This document shows positions 1-10,500 of a stretch of 64,000 nt of DNA, piece after piece. The notes under the pieces were generated by a model. The model saw nothing but the letters and a program-made list of their open reading frames with translations. It was not told where the DNA came from and searched no databases. The DNA lies in contig FOEK01000020.1 in assembly GCA_900110635.1 (NCBI GenBank), positions 1 through 64,000 on the forward strand. Reading direction: 5' to 3'. The position numbers and the translations under genes are program-made. The DNA comes from Lachnospiraceae bacterium NE2001. Its GTDB lineage: Bacteria > Bacillota > Clostridia > Lachnospirales > Lachnospiraceae. Positions within the stretch are counted from its first letter, which is position 1; the number at the start of each line of letters is the position of its first letter.

Positions 1-552
1 ACTGATGGTCCAATGTCTCCAGAGGTAGATCCTCTTCAGATGCAGGCTCAGCCGGATGTTCCAGAGGCTCCTATGTCTCCTGAAAAGGATGCGGCTCCAC
101 AGGAACCAAATCAGCCTGTCCAGCCACCACAGAGACCTGATGGTGAGAAGAATGATGATATATTCAGCATCGATGACATCATGAAGATGGAACCAGATGA
201 TGCTGGTAAAGAAGAGTCTTCATCGGAAGCACCTGCTCAGGCGGATATTGTGCTTCATCCACATTTTGTTAGAGAGAAGACTGGCGAGAAGATATATATT
301 GAAAAAGACGAGTTCAAGATTGGAAAGTCGAGAATTCATAGTGACTATTCAATTGAGAACAACAGCGCTATCAGCCGTGTTCACGTTATAGTTATTCGTA
401 GAAATGGTGTAAATTATCTAAAGGATAACAACTCAACTAACGGAACCTATGTTGACGGCGAGAGACTTGATCCAGGCAGAGAGATTCTCCTTAAGAATGA
501 TATGAGAATCAAGTTTGGAGATGAGGATTTCACATTCTTACTTCGCGATTAA
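1..552 (+). CDS. FHA domain protein, 5' end outside the window
   Basis: The reading frame is open from base 1, so the gene probably starts upstream; the ATG at 13 is only the first in-window candidate. The N-terminal ~80 visible residues are rich in Pro, Gln and Glu and look disordered. The last ~95 residues form a forkhead-associated domain, with the typical GKSRIHSDYSIE strand, the SRVHV segment and the DNNSTNGTYVDG motif that contact phosphothreonine. FHA domains bind pThr peptides. The neighbours are a PP2C phosphatase and a Ser/Thr kinase, so this is probably a reader of that kinase's marks. The domain call is firm; the partner is inferred. Confidence 0.9.
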   Translation, partial: TDGPMSPEVDPLQMQAQPDVPEAPMSPEKDAAPQEPNQPVQPPQRPDGEKNDDIFSIDDIMKMEPDDAGKEESSSEAPAQADIVLHPHFVREKTGEKIYIEKDEFKIGKSRIHSDYSIENNSAISRVHVIVIRRNGVNYLKDNNSTNGTYVDGERLDPGREILLKNDMRIKFGDEDFTFLLRD

Positions 553-620
553 CAAGCCTTCCCATTGAGGGGAAGATGAGGTGTGAGAAGTCTATATAAT
601 CGAGAGGAACAGAGTTAGTT

Positions 621-1391
621 ATGGAATATACCGCAACATATAATACCGACATTGGTATTAGAAAAAGCACAAATCAGGATTCGGTTGCAGTCAGAATAAT
701 CGATACACCTGACGGACAGGTTGCATTTGCAATAGTATGTGATGGAATGGGTGGACTTGCAAAGGGCGAGCTGGCATCCAAGGAGGTTATTACTTCATTT
801 TGCAGATGGTTTGATGAAGAGTTTACATCTCAGGTTGTCGAGGGAAGCTTCACGGCTCTTCGACTTAGAGATGACTGGAACAGTATCATTCAGACAGAGA
901 ACAGACTGCTTGGAATATACGGATCCGATAACAATATTATGCTGGGAACTACGGTTTCAGCAATCCTGATGTATAAGGAAGATTTCTATATAGTACACGT
1001 TGGTGATAGTCGTGTATATGAGCTGAAGGACAATGTCAGAATACTCACGAAGGATCAGACATTTGTCGCAAGAGAAGTTGCTGCAGGCAGGATGACACCT
1101 GATGAAGCAAAGGTTGATCCTAGGCGAAGTGTACTTCTTCAGTGCGTTGGCGCATCTGCCAAGGTTACGCCTGATTTCCTGAAGGGAAAGATTCAGAGAG
1201 ATGCAGTCTACTTTGTCTGCTCAGACGGATTTAGACACCAGATCTCCGAGCAGGAAATTATGGAAAAGCTTGGACCAAAGAATGTTTCTAGTATGGAAGA
1301 ATTTAAGTACGGCTGTGTATATCTTACAGAGCTGGATAAAAACCGCAAGGAATCAGATAATATAACAGTTGCGGCAATAAAAACTAACTAA
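621..1391 (+). CDS. PP2C-family Ser/Thr protein phosphatase
   Basis: 256 residues, the usual length of a stand-alone bacterial PP2C (PrpC/Stp type). The metal-binding motifs are present: the NQD near residue 18, VCDGMGG at about 39-45, the VGDSRVY motif near 128, SDGF in the C-terminal half, and DNITVAAI at the end. These enzymes are cytosolic Mn/Mg-dependent phosphatases that remove Ser/Thr phosphates. The gene lies 13 bases before the kinase gene and after the FHA gene, so it is the expected eraser of the kinase's marks in a single operon. Confidence 0.93.
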   Translation: MEYTATYNTDIGIRKSTNQDSVAVRIIDTPDGQVAFAIVCDGMGGLAKGELASKEVITSFCRWFDEEFTSQVVEGSFTALRLRDDWNSIIQTENRLLGIYGSDNNIMLGTTVSAILMYKEDFYIVHVGDSRVYELKDNVRILTKDQTFVAREVAAGRMTPDEAKVDPRRSVLLQCVGASAKVTPDFLKGKIQRDAVYFVCSDGFRHQISEQEIMEKLGPKNVSSMEEFKYGCVYLTELDKNRKESDNITVAAIKTN

Positions 1392-1404
1392 TGGGGTTTA
1401 AGGT

Positions 1405-3564
1405 ATGTTAAAAGAAGGCACAGTCTTAGATGGAAAATATGAGATCCTGAGACGAATCGGCGAAGGTGGTATGTCCACTGTTTATCTTGCGCGTAACAAC
1501 CGTATGAATATGCAGCTGGCCGTAAAGGAAATCAAGAATGATGGTTCCAAGAGTACAGAGATACTCCTGAAGGGACTTGAGCGTGAGGCAAACATCCTTA
1601 AGGATGTGGATCACCCAGTTATTCCTCGAATCATTGATATTGTAAAGCATGGCGCTACAATCTGCGTTGTTATGGACTTCGTAGAAGGTGAGAACCTTGC
1701 AGATAAACTGAAGGAGGTTGGCTGTTTCTCGCAGGAGCAGGTTATCGAGTGGGGACTCGAGCTTGCATCAGCCCTCAAGTATCTGCATTCTATGGATCCT
1801 CCTATCATATATCGTGATATGAAGCCATCCAATGTTATGCTCAAGCCAGATGGCGGAGTAAAGCTTATCGACTTTGGTACAGCAAAAACCTACGATATAG
1901 AGAATAACGCGGATACAACAGCACTCGGTACCAGAGGTTACGCAGCGCCTGAGCAGTTTGGTGATGCTCAGGGACGTGGTATCTACAAAACAGATGCCCG
2001 TACCGATATCTACAATCTTGGTGCTACGCTCTATCATATTGTAACTGGTAAGAATCCGCAGGAGCCTCCATACGAGATGGTACCTATCCGACAGGTTAAT
2101 CCTCTTCTTTCGACAGGTCTGGAGCAGATTATCCTGAAATGTACTAAGGCTAATCCTAATGAGAGATATCAGTCCTGTTCAGAGCTTATCTATGCTTTGG
2201 AGCATTATACAGAGCTTGATGACAGCTACGTTGCAGCACATAAGCGTAAGCTCACTTTGTTTGCAACATCAGTAGGACTTACAGTTCTATTTGCCATCCT
2301 TGCACTTGTTGGAAATGCTGGCAGGAATAAGTTAAATGCAGAAAATTACGCTGCATATATAGAGCAGGGAAATGATTTTAAGACAGAAGGTCTCTACTCG
2401 CAGGCAGCTTCTAAGTATCGTCAGGCATTTGAACTTAATAGTGAAGATGCTGAGGCATACACAAAGTATATTGATACATACATTGATGAGAACAATGACC
2501 TAAATAGTATTGATGATCTGGCTCTTGAGGATGGACTTAATGTAGTAGCAAACCGTATCAAGAATGGTTATTCCAAGGTTAATGAGAATAGTGAGGTTCT
2601 TTATAAGATGGGTCTCACTTACTTCAATGAGGTTGGCGACTACGGTGCAGCAGCTAAGTATTTTGGTATGGTTGACTCGAGTGATGAGAACTATGGCGAC
2701 CTTGCTGATTACTATGGTAGTATCGCACTTATCCTTTCAAGTACAAATGTTAATGTAAATGAACTTATAGATAAGGTAAATGGATTTGCTTCCTACAATT
2801 CCACAAGCCTTACAAATGATAATAGACAGAAGTTTGAGAATTACCAGATGGTTGGTAAGATCTATGTAACTTACCTGAATGTTCCAGGAGTTCCAGAGCA
2901 GGCAGAAACAGTAATGAGTAATGCTGTTAAGGATCTTGAGGGCTACACAGGTGAGGATGCGGCAGATTTCTTCTACAGCTATAATTCTAATCTGGCAGAG
3001 ATTTATTATGCTCTGGCAGAAGGAGCTGAAGAAGGTGGTGGAGAGTCCAACTACAAGCTGGCACTCAATTATTACCAGGAGGTAGTAGATCAGATACAGG
3101 GTAAGGCTGACGTGTCTGATGCAAATGCTAGTGGCTCAGCGAAGACATTTATCCAGTCTTACATAAACAATATGTGTCGTATGGCTGATATCTATGGTAA
3201 GCTTGGAAATCACGACAAGGCAGTTGAAACCTATCAGGCAGCAGAGGATGCGCTTGGCGAGGGCAACTCCAATGCAGTAAAGGTTTATTCGGAACACCTG
3301 AATTACCTCTATACATATTTTGAATCAAATCAGCAGGATCCTGGCAAGTGGTCTAACGTCCAGAAGTCAGAAATTCTTGCAGTATACGAAGCTGGTAACA
3401 AGCTTGAGGGTATAAGCAGTAATCCTAACTGGATCAAGCGTTCCTCAACAATGGATGGTCTTAGCGATGGTTCCATCGAGAAGAAGGAACAAGAGTCTAC
3501 AACAGAGGCAAAGACCGACGAACCTGAAGAAACTGGCGACGATACAGAAGAGGGAGGTGAGTAA
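1405..3564 (+). CDS. Membrane Ser/Thr protein kinase with extracellular TPR-like region
   Basis: 719 residues. The kinase domain covers about residues 10-270: glycine loop GEGGMSTV at 19-26, Lys41, Glu61, catalytic YRDMKPSN with Asp138, DFG at 156-158 and an APEQ segment at 181. A single membrane helix lies at about 283-303. The remaining ~410 residues are predicted outside the cell and look like TPR-type helical repeats, for example around residues 315-350. PrkC/Stk kinases usually carry PASTA domains instead, so the ligand is probably not muropeptide. A Glu/Thr-rich tail ends the protein. The gene is four bases from the next one and clearly in operon with the phosphatase. Confidence 0.93.
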   Translation: MLKEGTVLDGKYEILRRIGEGGMSTVYLARNNRMNMQLAVKEIKNDGSKSTEILLKGLEREANILKDVDHPVIPRIIDIVKHGATICVVMDFVEGENLADKLKEVGCFSQEQVIEWGLELASALKYLHSMDPPIIYRDMKPSNVMLKPDGGVKLIDFGTAKTYDIENNADTTALGTRGYAAPEQFGDAQGRGIYKTDARTDIYNLGATLYHIVTGKNPQEPPYEMVPIRQVNPLLSTGLEQIILKCTKANPNERYQSCSELIYALEHYTELDDSYVAAHKRKLTLFATSVGLTVLFAILALVGNAGRNKLNAENYAAYIEQGNDFKTEGLYSQAASKYRQAFELNSEDAEAYTKYIDTYIDENNDLNSIDDLALEDGLNVVANRIKNGYSKVNENSEVLYKMGLTYFNEVGDYGAAAKYFGMVDSSDENYGDLADYYGSIALILSSTNVNVNELIDKVNGFASYNSTSLTNDNRQKFENYQMVGKIYVTYLNVPGVPEQAETVMSNAVKDLEGYTGEDAADFFYSYNSNLAEIYYALAEGAEEGGGESNYKLALNYYQEVVDQIQGKADVSDANASGSAKTFIQSYINNMCRMADIYGKLGNHDKAVETYQAAEDALGEGNSNAVKVYSEHLNYLYTYFESNQQDPGKWSNVQKSEILAVYEAGNKLEGISSNPNWIKRSSTMDGLSDGSIEKKEQESTTEAKTDEPEETGDDTEEGGE

Positions 3565-3567
3565 GCT

Positions 3568-4518
3568 ATGGGATTATATAATGCATTATTCTTTGGAGGC
3601 CTCATACTTGCAATAATCTTCCTGATACTATCAGTAGTACTCTTCTTTGTACTAAAGATACCGAAAGCATTTGGCGTAGTTACAGGTCAGACTCAGCGTA
3701 AGGCTATCGAGGAGATAAGAACTGGAGGCTCTGCTGCGGTGGTTGGACGTAAGAAGAGAAGTGGCCGTATTAATCTCGGAAACATTCAGGCAAGAGATGT
3801 AGATGTGTCTGAGGCGGCAAGAACCTCAGGACTTCTTAAGAAAGAAAAAACCTCAGGACTTCTTTCCAGAGGTAAGAAAGAAGAAGAAAAGCGTAGCAGC
3901 GATGCATCGGTTGATCTTGCAAAGAAGGCTGCCGAGGATGCAAAGGCTACAACTATTAGAGATAGAGTAAATGCTATTAAGGCTCTGGATGAGGAAGATA
4001 CAGAAATCCTCACATACAAGGATATGAAGGCCCAGGGCGACAGTGAGGATACAACATCAGTTCTGGAAATGGAACAGGCAACCGACATACTTACTGCAGG
4101 CGATGATGAGTATGACGAAAGCGCCGATGCAGCAACTGATGTACTCACATCTGACGCAAAGGTTCAGATGGACGATGATTATGACGATGAGTCAACAGAC
4201 GTTCTGAGACCTAACAGTGCAGTTGATGAAAATGAGGTAACAGACGTCTTAAGGCAAACATCAGACGATGACCTCTACGACAACGATCTCGATGAGGATT
4301 ACAATCCTGAGATTGACAAGACAGATGTACTTACAATTGATGACACAACCCTCTCGGATGATGAGATATATGGAACCTATAATCCTGAGATGACAGCGGT
4401 ACTGAGAAGCGACATGGCACCTGGAGCAGATTCACTCAGAAGCGCAACAGGCGAAGAACTGCCTGGAATTACAGTCATCTACAGTGAGACAATTGTTCAC
4501 ACTGAAGAGAGTTTATAG
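3568..4518 (+). CDS. Membrane-anchored acidic protein with repeated T-x-x-L motifs
   Basis: 316 residues, family not recognised. An N-terminal hydrophobic helix (about residues 7-30) is followed by a basic stretch and then a long, acidic, probably disordered cytosolic tail. The tail carries eight short motifs of the form T-[DESA]-[VI]-L (TEIL, TSVL, TDIL, TDVL four times, TAVL), most with acidic residues next to them. Two TSGLL motifs precede them. A Thr with Leu at +3 fits one class of FHA ligand. Given the kinase, phosphatase and FHA gene in the same operon, I infer it is a multisite phosphorylation scaffold; this is untested. Confidence 0.75.
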   Translation: MGLYNALFFGGLILAIIFLILSVVLFFVLKIPKAFGVVTGQTQRKAIEEIRTGGSAAVVGRKKRSGRINLGNIQARDVDVSEAARTSGLLKKEKTSGLLSRGKKEEEKRSSDASVDLAKKAAEDAKATTIRDRVNAIKALDEEDTEILTYKDMKAQGDSEDTTSVLEMEQATDILTAGDDEYDESADAATDVLTSDAKVQMDDDYDDESTDVLRPNSAVDENEVTDVLRQTSDDDLYDNDLDEDYNPEIDKTDVLTIDDTTLSDDEIYGTYNPEMTAVLRSDMAPGADSLRSATGEELPGITVIYSETIVHTEESL

Positions 4519-4582
4519 ATCGAAGCTTATCATTAAGCAAAAATATTAATTCTATCTTTTGATAATAAGAAAGGATGATAAT

Positions 4583-7500
4583 ATGATAAATAAGAAATCG
4601 AAAGGAAAAGAGCATATTCGCCGCCCATTGCCAGTACGTGCTATTGCCATACTGCTGGCTCTTGCGATGGTGCTCTCGGTCGTGTACATCAACAACCGTC
4701 GTGATGTGGTTCAGGCTGAAGGAAAAATATCTGATGATACATTTATCACTAAAGAATTATTAGGTTTTTCTGAGTCGGTTACACAAAGAAGCATATATGT
4801 TCCTTATGATAGTACTGGAAAAGTGGTAGAGTTTTCTTTGCCATCGTATGATAGCGTTGAAGAAACCCTGGATAATTGCTATTTGATATTATCCAATTAT
4901 AGTGTGATGGATGGCGATAGCACTATTGATATATCGGCTGGATACTATTTGAATCTTCCTGCAGGAGCTTCAGCCAGCGATACAGAGCATGTTGCACCTG
5001 TGACATTAAAGAAGGAGACTGGCTATGTATGGTTTAGTGGTGAAAGTGCCGTTACAACTGTAAGTAGTGGAAGCGCTGATTCAAGTGTAACTTTAAAATA
5101 TGGCAAGGTTAGGTATAAGGACTCTAGTGACACACTTATTTTTGTTAATGATGCTCCTGCTGATACTTATACAGATGTAGGAACTCTAACAATAGTACAT
5201 GAGTCTTTATGTGATATTACCTTTGAAAATGATGCAGCTGATTCATCAAAGATAAATGCTACTGAAAAAACTGAAGATGGGAAAACACTTAACGAATCAG
5301 TTCGATCAGGAGCGGATGCTTCATATTATTATGGAAGCGTATCATATGAGGTGAGTGATGATCCTACAGAGTATCCTTCATTAAATGAACTGACAACAGC
5401 TTATAGCGGGACTGACTTTGCTGATGGTTCATATACTGTAACAAAGAAGATAACTGTAGTTTCAGGTGGCAATAAAGAGCTTTTGGCACAAAGCGAGTCA
5501 TCTTTAGAAAAAAATACAATATTTGTTAATACTGTATCTGCAAGCGCAAACGATGGCGCAGTAACAGAGACGATTAATTATTCAAATTCTAATTCAAGTA
5601 TAGCTATATCTAAAGTAAATGCAAAGCTACCAGTCGCTGTTACAATTGATACAGATATTGACTTCGGTAATGGTGGTTCTTGTACTATTTCAGACCTGAC
5701 TGGTCTAACTGGTACAGATGTAGCAGTTATTTATTCAGGAAATATAGCTACTGTAACTATTCCTGGCGGCATAATGACAGGTGGAAATAGTTATGGGTTT
5801 AAAGCAACTGTTAATAATGGAACAACAGATATAAAAATTTCTGTTGATATAGCTTGTGGCGATGGAACACCTAGCTGGACGGGTGAAGGAGCAACTAATG
5901 CTGATGGCGATTCCAGTGTAGTAAGGGATTCTATTACTTATTATAAAGGGAAAGTCAAGCTGTATGGTAATGCGGCTGTAACTGGCTCGGGTGCTCTTAT
6001 TGCCAGAGGAGATGCATTTCAAAAGGGAACGGATGGGAATTATTCAACAGAAGCCTGTGCTTCTAAGGAATATGCTGATTCAGATAAAGCAGAATCAAAG
6101 GATATTGAGATCGAGGTTCCGCTTACAACTGAAGGCCTTAATACATTTAAGTTATCAGCAACCAGTACATACGATGATTCAGCCTTTTCAAATGAAATCA
6201 ATGTATATAATGATACTACTGGCCCTGCTGCTTCTTATGTTGGAATATCACAGAAGAATAATGCTGGAGGAACATATTCTGATACTCAGGCAGGAGCTGA
6301 TGCTGTAGCATTTGCTACAAAGATTAGTAAAAAACTGCCAGCCACCATCACAATTGGTTTATATGATACAGGTTGTGGCCTTCCTGGTTCTGGAGCAGTA
6401 TATTATGGTGGAACCGCATTAACTAGGAATTCTGATGGATCCTATTCGTATACTATTCCGGCTAATACTGATACTACAGAGTTTGCATTTACATTAAAAG
6501 ATGCTTTGGGGAATGAAACTCCACTTACTGCTACTGTACAGTATTTTGATGAGGTTGTTATTATTGATTCTCCTAAGTTTGTAAGAAGTGATTCTACGGA
6601 ATACAATATGTATACAGGTAATTTTATTACTTGGACAGGAACTGCAGTAGCTGATAAGAGTCAAAGAGATTACAGAGTGATCTTTAATATTAAGTCAGAT
6701 GCTGAAATACAGATTCCGACAGGATTTTCATTAACTAATACGCAAACAGGTACTGGTACTCCATCATTCGAGTATAAAGGTATTGAAGATGGTTATTATA
6801 AGTATGTAGTTACTACATCACTGTTTTCTGGCTCGACAAGTGTTTCAAATACTATTACATTAACAGCTACAAATGTAAATGGATATTCTACTACCGCGAC
6901 CGTAGAAAACTCTGTTGTCACTGTTAATATCGATTCCGATGGTCCTAAGTTTGTATCTGTTAAGGATCAAAACAATGTAGTGCTAGGTGATGATCCAGCT
7001 GATTGGTATCAGACACTTACATTAACATTTGTTGTAAATGATAATACGGGTACTCCAACATCAGGCATTAAAGATGTAAATGCAATTTCAGGTGTTAAAA
7101 CGCTCGATAAATCTGGATTATCGACAGCGGATGCTGATGGAAATTATAGTTTTGTTGCAGAAATAAATAATTCAACCTTTGGTACACCTACTTCTGTTGA
7201 GATTCAGATGGAGGACAATGTAGGAAACCTTGCAACATACACTAATAATTTCAAGGTTGATGATGGAAAACCGGTATTAACATTAACAATTGATGACAAG
7301 AATTATGATGAAGTAAAAGGATTGGTTCTATCAGAGGATCCAATAATAAAGTATTCCTGGTCGGATGCCATAAGTGATCTTGCTTCACAAAGCATTGAGA
7401 TAACTGATGGAACAACAACCTGGACAAAGAATGATACATCATATAATAATCAGAAGCTGTCTGATATTATTGGATCTAAGGCTGATCCAGACAAGGATTA

Positions 7501-10500
7501 CTATGTTACGGTTACAGCAACAGATAATGCTAATAATACAGAACAGTATAAGACCAATTTCCGAGTAGATAATGATAGACCAGTAATAGGTGGATCTATT
7601 AATAATACTTCAAAGAAGTCTGCATATCCTATTCATTTTGCAGAGGATGTTTCTGTAACGGTTACAGTTACTGATTCAAATCTCACAAAGCTAAGTAATC
7701 TGTCGGCGACAGACAATAATGGTAATGCCTTAGATGTTTCTTGGACACAATCAGGAAAAGTTTGGACAGGAAACATTAAAGCTACAGCAGAAGGTGATTA
7801 CAAAGTAAATGTTCATGCAAAGGATGATGGTGGACTTGAAAATGATTGGTCAGTAAGTTTTACAATCGATAAGACCGCCCCTACGATCAGGACATTCCTT
7901 GATGATAAGGAATATACAGAAAAAACAGCGTACAAAGCTGAAAAAGCTACATCAAAGATGACTGTTTCTGATCCACGTAATGGTGAGGATACAGCAGATG
8001 AGAGAGTGACAGTTACTCTTACAACTCCTACTGGTGAGACAAGGACTGAAGTAAAAGAGGGTAAGGGGCCGTTCACATTTAATGAGGATGGAGTATATAC
8101 TCTTAAGTATGAGGCAATTGATAAGGCTGGAAATCCTGCAGAGAAAACCATAGGCTTCACTGTCGATGGAGCAAAACCTGTACATAATATTTATGTTTCA
8201 ACAAGTGCTGCTAAGACAGCTAAGTTCTCTAACACTTACAGCAATAAGGTTGGTAAGTTTACAGATTATAGTGATCAGGAAGAGTACACCTATGGTCAGT
8301 ACTTCAATACAGACGTATTTATCGATGTATCTTACTTCGATTACAATATGGAAACAGCAACCGTTTACGATAATGGTAATCCAATCAGCGTAAACTGGGG
8401 AAAGAAAGATGGCTATGGAAGAGGTACTATCGCTATATCAAGTGAAGGCTATCATACCATTTGGATCGAATCTATTGATAAGTCTGGAAATGTTGTAAAT
8501 GATAAGACTGACGGACATTCAGTCAGCTTCACTATTGATAAGACTTCACCAATTCTTATAACCTATCTGAATGGTGAAGGATACGTTGATACAACAGCTT
8601 ATACAAGTAGTGCAGCAGCTGAGGTTGCTGTTACTGATGATAATGATGATGCAGAGGACATCACTATCAAAGTTGAGAGACAGATACCTGGTGGCGATAC
8701 TGTAACATCAACAATATATGGTTCAAAGACTGTTAATCTTACTGAAGATGGTTACTACACAGTAACCTATACATCAGTGGATAGAGCTGGTAACCCAGCA
8801 AGTGCTTCTTACGGATTCACAGTTGATAATACTTCACCAGTACATAATATGTACGTGCTGGTTGAGAATCCATCGAAGTTCAGTTCACACAAGAATAACT
8901 ACGTTAACCCTGTTGGAGTCTTCAGTTCAAGACCTTCACAGGAAAACTATGAGTACGGACAGTACTATAACTACAATGTAAATGTTGAGTTAAATGTTTT
9001 CGATTATAACCTTGATTGGGTTTATGTAACAGATAATGATGTTGAGATTACCCCAACCTGGACTTGGAACGGAGCATACGGCACAGCAGTTGTTACACTT
9101 CAGACAGAGGGCTATCACGAACTGAAGCTTTGGTCTAAGGACCTTTCAGGAAATGAAACAAATGACACTGAGGCTGGTAAGAAGATAAGACTTTACATTG
9201 ACAAGACATCACCTACAATTACAACCTATGTAAACAGCTCGCTTTATACAGAGGGCTCAGGTATCAGATATCTTAATACAAATGCTAATGTATCCGTATC
9301 AGTTAATGATACATATAAGGATTCAAGCGATCTGGTTAGAACTGTTAGAATGACTCCTCCTGGAGGTTCAACATCAGTTACTACCGAAAATGTAAACGAG
9401 ACAACTGAGAGCTTTGCAACAGAGGCTGATTATGAGGTAACATATGTTGCTACAGATATGGCTGGCAACCAGAGTGCCACAAGAACAGTACAGTTTAGAG
9501 TTGATAAGACTCCACCTCAGCTTAGCATAGCAGATGGCGGTGGTACTTCGACAGCAAGTTCAGTAGCAGTATCATTTAACATTAAAGAAGCTTTCTACTG
9601 GGATATGAACAGCGTGAAGATATCCATCTACAAGAAGAGAGATGGCTCTGGCGAGGTTCTTGAGAAGACAATGGACTTCACTCCTAGAAGTGCAAATGAC
9701 AGCTTCAGCTATACACTTACTGAGGATGCTGAGTATAGATTTGAGTTCAGCGCTGAGGATAAATGTGGAAACAAGACAGAGGTTAAGGGACAGCTTATTA
9801 AGGATGGTACAGCTCCTATAATTCTTCTTTCAGGTGTAAGCAATTACGATAAGACTGATAAGAATGTTACACTGAATGTATCAGTAGACGAGGCTTTCTA
9901 TACATCTAACAAGGTTACCCTCACAGGTACCAGAACAGATATAGATGGCAAGACTACAAATATCGACTTCAGTCAGTTTGTTACAAACCGTACTAAGGTA
10001 TCACAGCTCGAACAGCTCTTTGATGAGGATGGTATCTATGATATCACCATTACATCAACTGATAAGGCTGGAAATACTTCATCCAAGTCGGTACATTTCA
10101 CCATCGATACTACAGATCCTGTAATCGGTGATCTGTCTAAGTATGATGGAGTTAAGGTTAACAAGTTTAGCTGGGATATCGATCTTGATGACCTTGTTAC
10201 AGACCTGACAGTTTGTGACATCTCAGTTTATATGGACGGCGCACTTTATGACGGAACTTCTGAGATATCAGATGGTTCACACGTTCTGAAGGTTGAGGCT
10301 GTTGATGAGCTGGGACATAAGTCTTTCAAAGAGGTTACATTCGTACTTGATACTAAGGGGCCAAATATCATCATTTCAAATGTTGAAAATGGCGATAAGC
10401 TGCTTGAGGCAACTGATGTAACAGTTACAGTTGAGCTTGACGAAGACGTTCTTGATACAGTATCACTGAATGACAAGGCTGTTTCAGTTAGTGACAACAA

